Source of the DNA: Amia ocellicauda
Lineage: Eukaryota > Chordata > Actinopteri > Amiiformes > Amiidae
NCBI RefSeq assembly: GCF_036373705.1
Contig: NC_089868.1
Coordinates: 12,525,020-12,589,019, forward strand
Reading direction: 5' to 3'
DNA length: 64,000 bases
Both the position numbers and the translations under genes were made by a program. Position 1 is the first letter of the stretch. Each line of letters opens with the position of its first letter. The notes under the pieces are model-generated. The model did no database searches and was not told the origin of the DNA. It was given only the letters and a program-made list of their open reading frames with translations. Below are positions 63,838-64,000 of the stretch, piece by piece.

Positions 63838-64000
63838 ATGAGCCCGTTACAAAGTGACGTAACCCCTCGGTAAAAGTAGTACAGTGTTAAGCCTCCCACG
63901 GTAGGGGGCCCGGCCTTTTGGCATAGAGGGCTTAACGCTATACTGCGCTGGAGCCGCTGCGGTGCGGAGCGCTCGGAGGAGCGCCGGTGGTGTGTGGCTC
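63838..64000. other. GC-rich end of window, unidentified
   Basis: Composition changes sharply from AT-rich to GC-rich at about 63838. Short arms GTTAAGCC (about 63887) and GGCTTAAC (about 63928) form a possible hairpin. The sequence runs off the window, so it may be the edge of another mobile element. Confidence 0.3.

Overview
The window looks like nuclear DNA of a ray-finned fish. Its genes are intron-rich with GT..AG junctions, and it is dense in repeat families typical of fish: several Tc1/mariner subfamilies, a hAT relic, Ty3/gypsy and other LTRs, LINE fragments, tRNA-type SINEs and foldback elements. The species cannot be fixed from the sequence alone. Exons were found by eye from splice sites, reading phase and protein-family motifs, because almost all coding exons are too short to stand out as long ORFs.

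Layout. 0-11 kb is repeat-rich, with a broken hAT transposase at 8.9-10.6 kb. 11-14 kb holds minus-strand exons of a SAM-domain gene of the SAMD3-like kind, with a candidate divergent promoter near 13.98 kb. 16-18 kb holds a dead protein-kinase-N-like (PKN) gene, flanked and partly overwritten by a Tc1 element. 19.7-22.5 kb holds a broken fragment of a CLCA (calcium-activated chloride channel regulator) gene. 23-27 kb is minisatellites, LTR pieces and a foldback element. 27.9-31.2 kb holds the clearest gene of the window: a nine-exon, fully in-phase kinase of 403 residues, which is the PKN catalytic domain without any HR1 or C2 domains. A candidate secreted-protein first exon lies at 33.1 kb on the plus strand. 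36-46 kb is mostly repeats with scattered exon-like islands. 47.6-51.4 kb holds a four-exon gene for a 269-residue secreted protein whose pattern recalls the secreted AID/APOBEC-like deaminases (SNADs) of fish. 53-64 kb is again repeats: a composite Ty3/gypsy relic with two halves facing each other, a SINE, a long-TIR foldback element, and a second copy of the block that lies downstream of the dead kinase.

The region has a history of local duplication. The two kinase copies share introns as well as exons. A 35-bp minisatellite plus about 220 bp of flank occurs at 23.2 and 41.6 kb. The 15.4 kb block recurs at 62.5 kb. The 5' flank of the secreted-protein gene recurs at 56.5 kb. One kinase copy has decayed, and the other keeps every core catalytic residue, which argues that it is used.
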